Both the position numbers and the translations under genes were made by a program. This document shows, one piece after another, positions 63,723 to 64,000 of a stretch of DNA of 64,000 nucleotides. The stretch comes from Chondrus crispus (taxonomy: Eukaryota; Rhodophyta; Florideophyceae; Gigartinales; Gigartinaceae). The notes beneath the pieces were generated by a model. That model did no database searches and was not told where the DNA came from. It worked only from the letters and a program-made list of their open reading frames with translations. The stretch covers positions 62,001 through 126,000 of the forward strand of contig NW_005178764.1 of the NCBI RefSeq assembly GCF_000350225.1, given 5' to 3'. Within the stretch, counting starts at the first letter, position 1. Each line of letters begins with the position of its first letter.

Positions 63723-64000
63723 TGTAGTATAACGACGGACGCGCGCGCGGGGAGATTATTAACAGTGCGGCCGTGCACGGTGGACACGTAGGCGGGTGTG
63801 CCCACGTGTAGGGAGCGCGTGCGTGCCGAGCGGTCGTAATCTGGCGTACGTGTACAGTAGTGCACGTGTCGGCCAAGCGATAGTCTGCCAGTATTACGCG
63901 TGTACGCTAGAACACGTGGCATCCGTGCGGTAGTCTGTAAGCAGCACGTTTGTACAGTAGTACACTAGTGTAGCTGCAGCGTCCGCGCGGTAATTAGGAA
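63723..64000 (+). repeat. LTR-like sequence, running off the window
   Basis: It begins TGTAGTATAAC, the same 11 bases as the copy 2 LTR, then diverges (GACGGACGCG). It is rich in ACGTGT/CACGTG-type words like the other LTR. The flanking bases 63,718-63,722 are AGTAT, the TSD to look for on the far side. Confidence 0.6.

Noticed and set aside
1..64000. CRISPR arrays, tRNA or rRNA genes
   Set aside because: No array of spaced direct repeats, no tRNA-like cloverleaf with CCA-type context and no rRNA segment was noticed; a covariance-model scan was not possible by eye.

Overview
The window is nuclear DNA of a eukaryote, most likely a red alga of the Chondrus (florideophyte) type. Three things suggest this: almost all genes are intronless or carry one or two introns of 70-90 nt, LTR retrotransposons dominate the sequence, and a light-harvesting-like protein gene marks a photosynthetic host. 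The species assignment is inference.

Left part. Bases 1-5,740 hold the 3' end of gag and a complete pol of a Ty3/gypsy chromovirus (copy 1), cut off on the right by an AT-rich repeat block. At 7.5-11.3 kb lies a CACTA/tnp2-type transposase gene that reads through if two short introns are removed. From 11.3 to 17.1 kb there is a mosaic of gene fragments (ARP5, serine hydroxymethyltransferase, TMEM62-type phosphoesterase, a SNF2 helicase) around one intact unknown ORF.

Centre. Bases 17,113-31,024 are one complete, young, 13.9-kb relative of copy 1. It has LTRs with 5-bp target duplications (CTAAC), gag, pol, a 2.7-kb spacer, and an 890-codon ORF on the opposite strand just inside the 3' LTR. 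It sits inside the SNF2 helicase fragment, whose two halves flank it. In both copies gag and pol are joined by an open -1 frame followed at once by a conserved hairpin, which suggests programmed frameshifting.

Right of the element, 31-40 kb, the mosaic resumes: a GST-like pseudogene, an unknown 741-aa ORF, a Cab-motif protein gene, and fragments of UTP6, MFSD5, CDC16/APC6 and the C-terminal half of a TMEM62-like protein. Then come a decayed second chromovirus family (41.0-42.4 kb), a 4.4-kb stretch without recognisable genes, two tandem-repeat pairs, a decayed PIF1-like helicase (49.3-50.8 kb), a solo LTR with TSD CAAAT next to a broken pogo-like transposase (53.4-56.0 kb), an internally deleted second pogo/Tigger-like relic, and one apparently intact host gene, a DENN-domain protein (57.9-61.3 kb). 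The right edge holds a non-LTR reverse transcriptase scrap, a copia-like gag fragment and the start of another LTR.

The most notable points are the antisense ORF with its duplicated polypurine-tract module, the gag/pol recoding signal, and the dense patchwork of broken housekeeping-gene fragments between the transposons.
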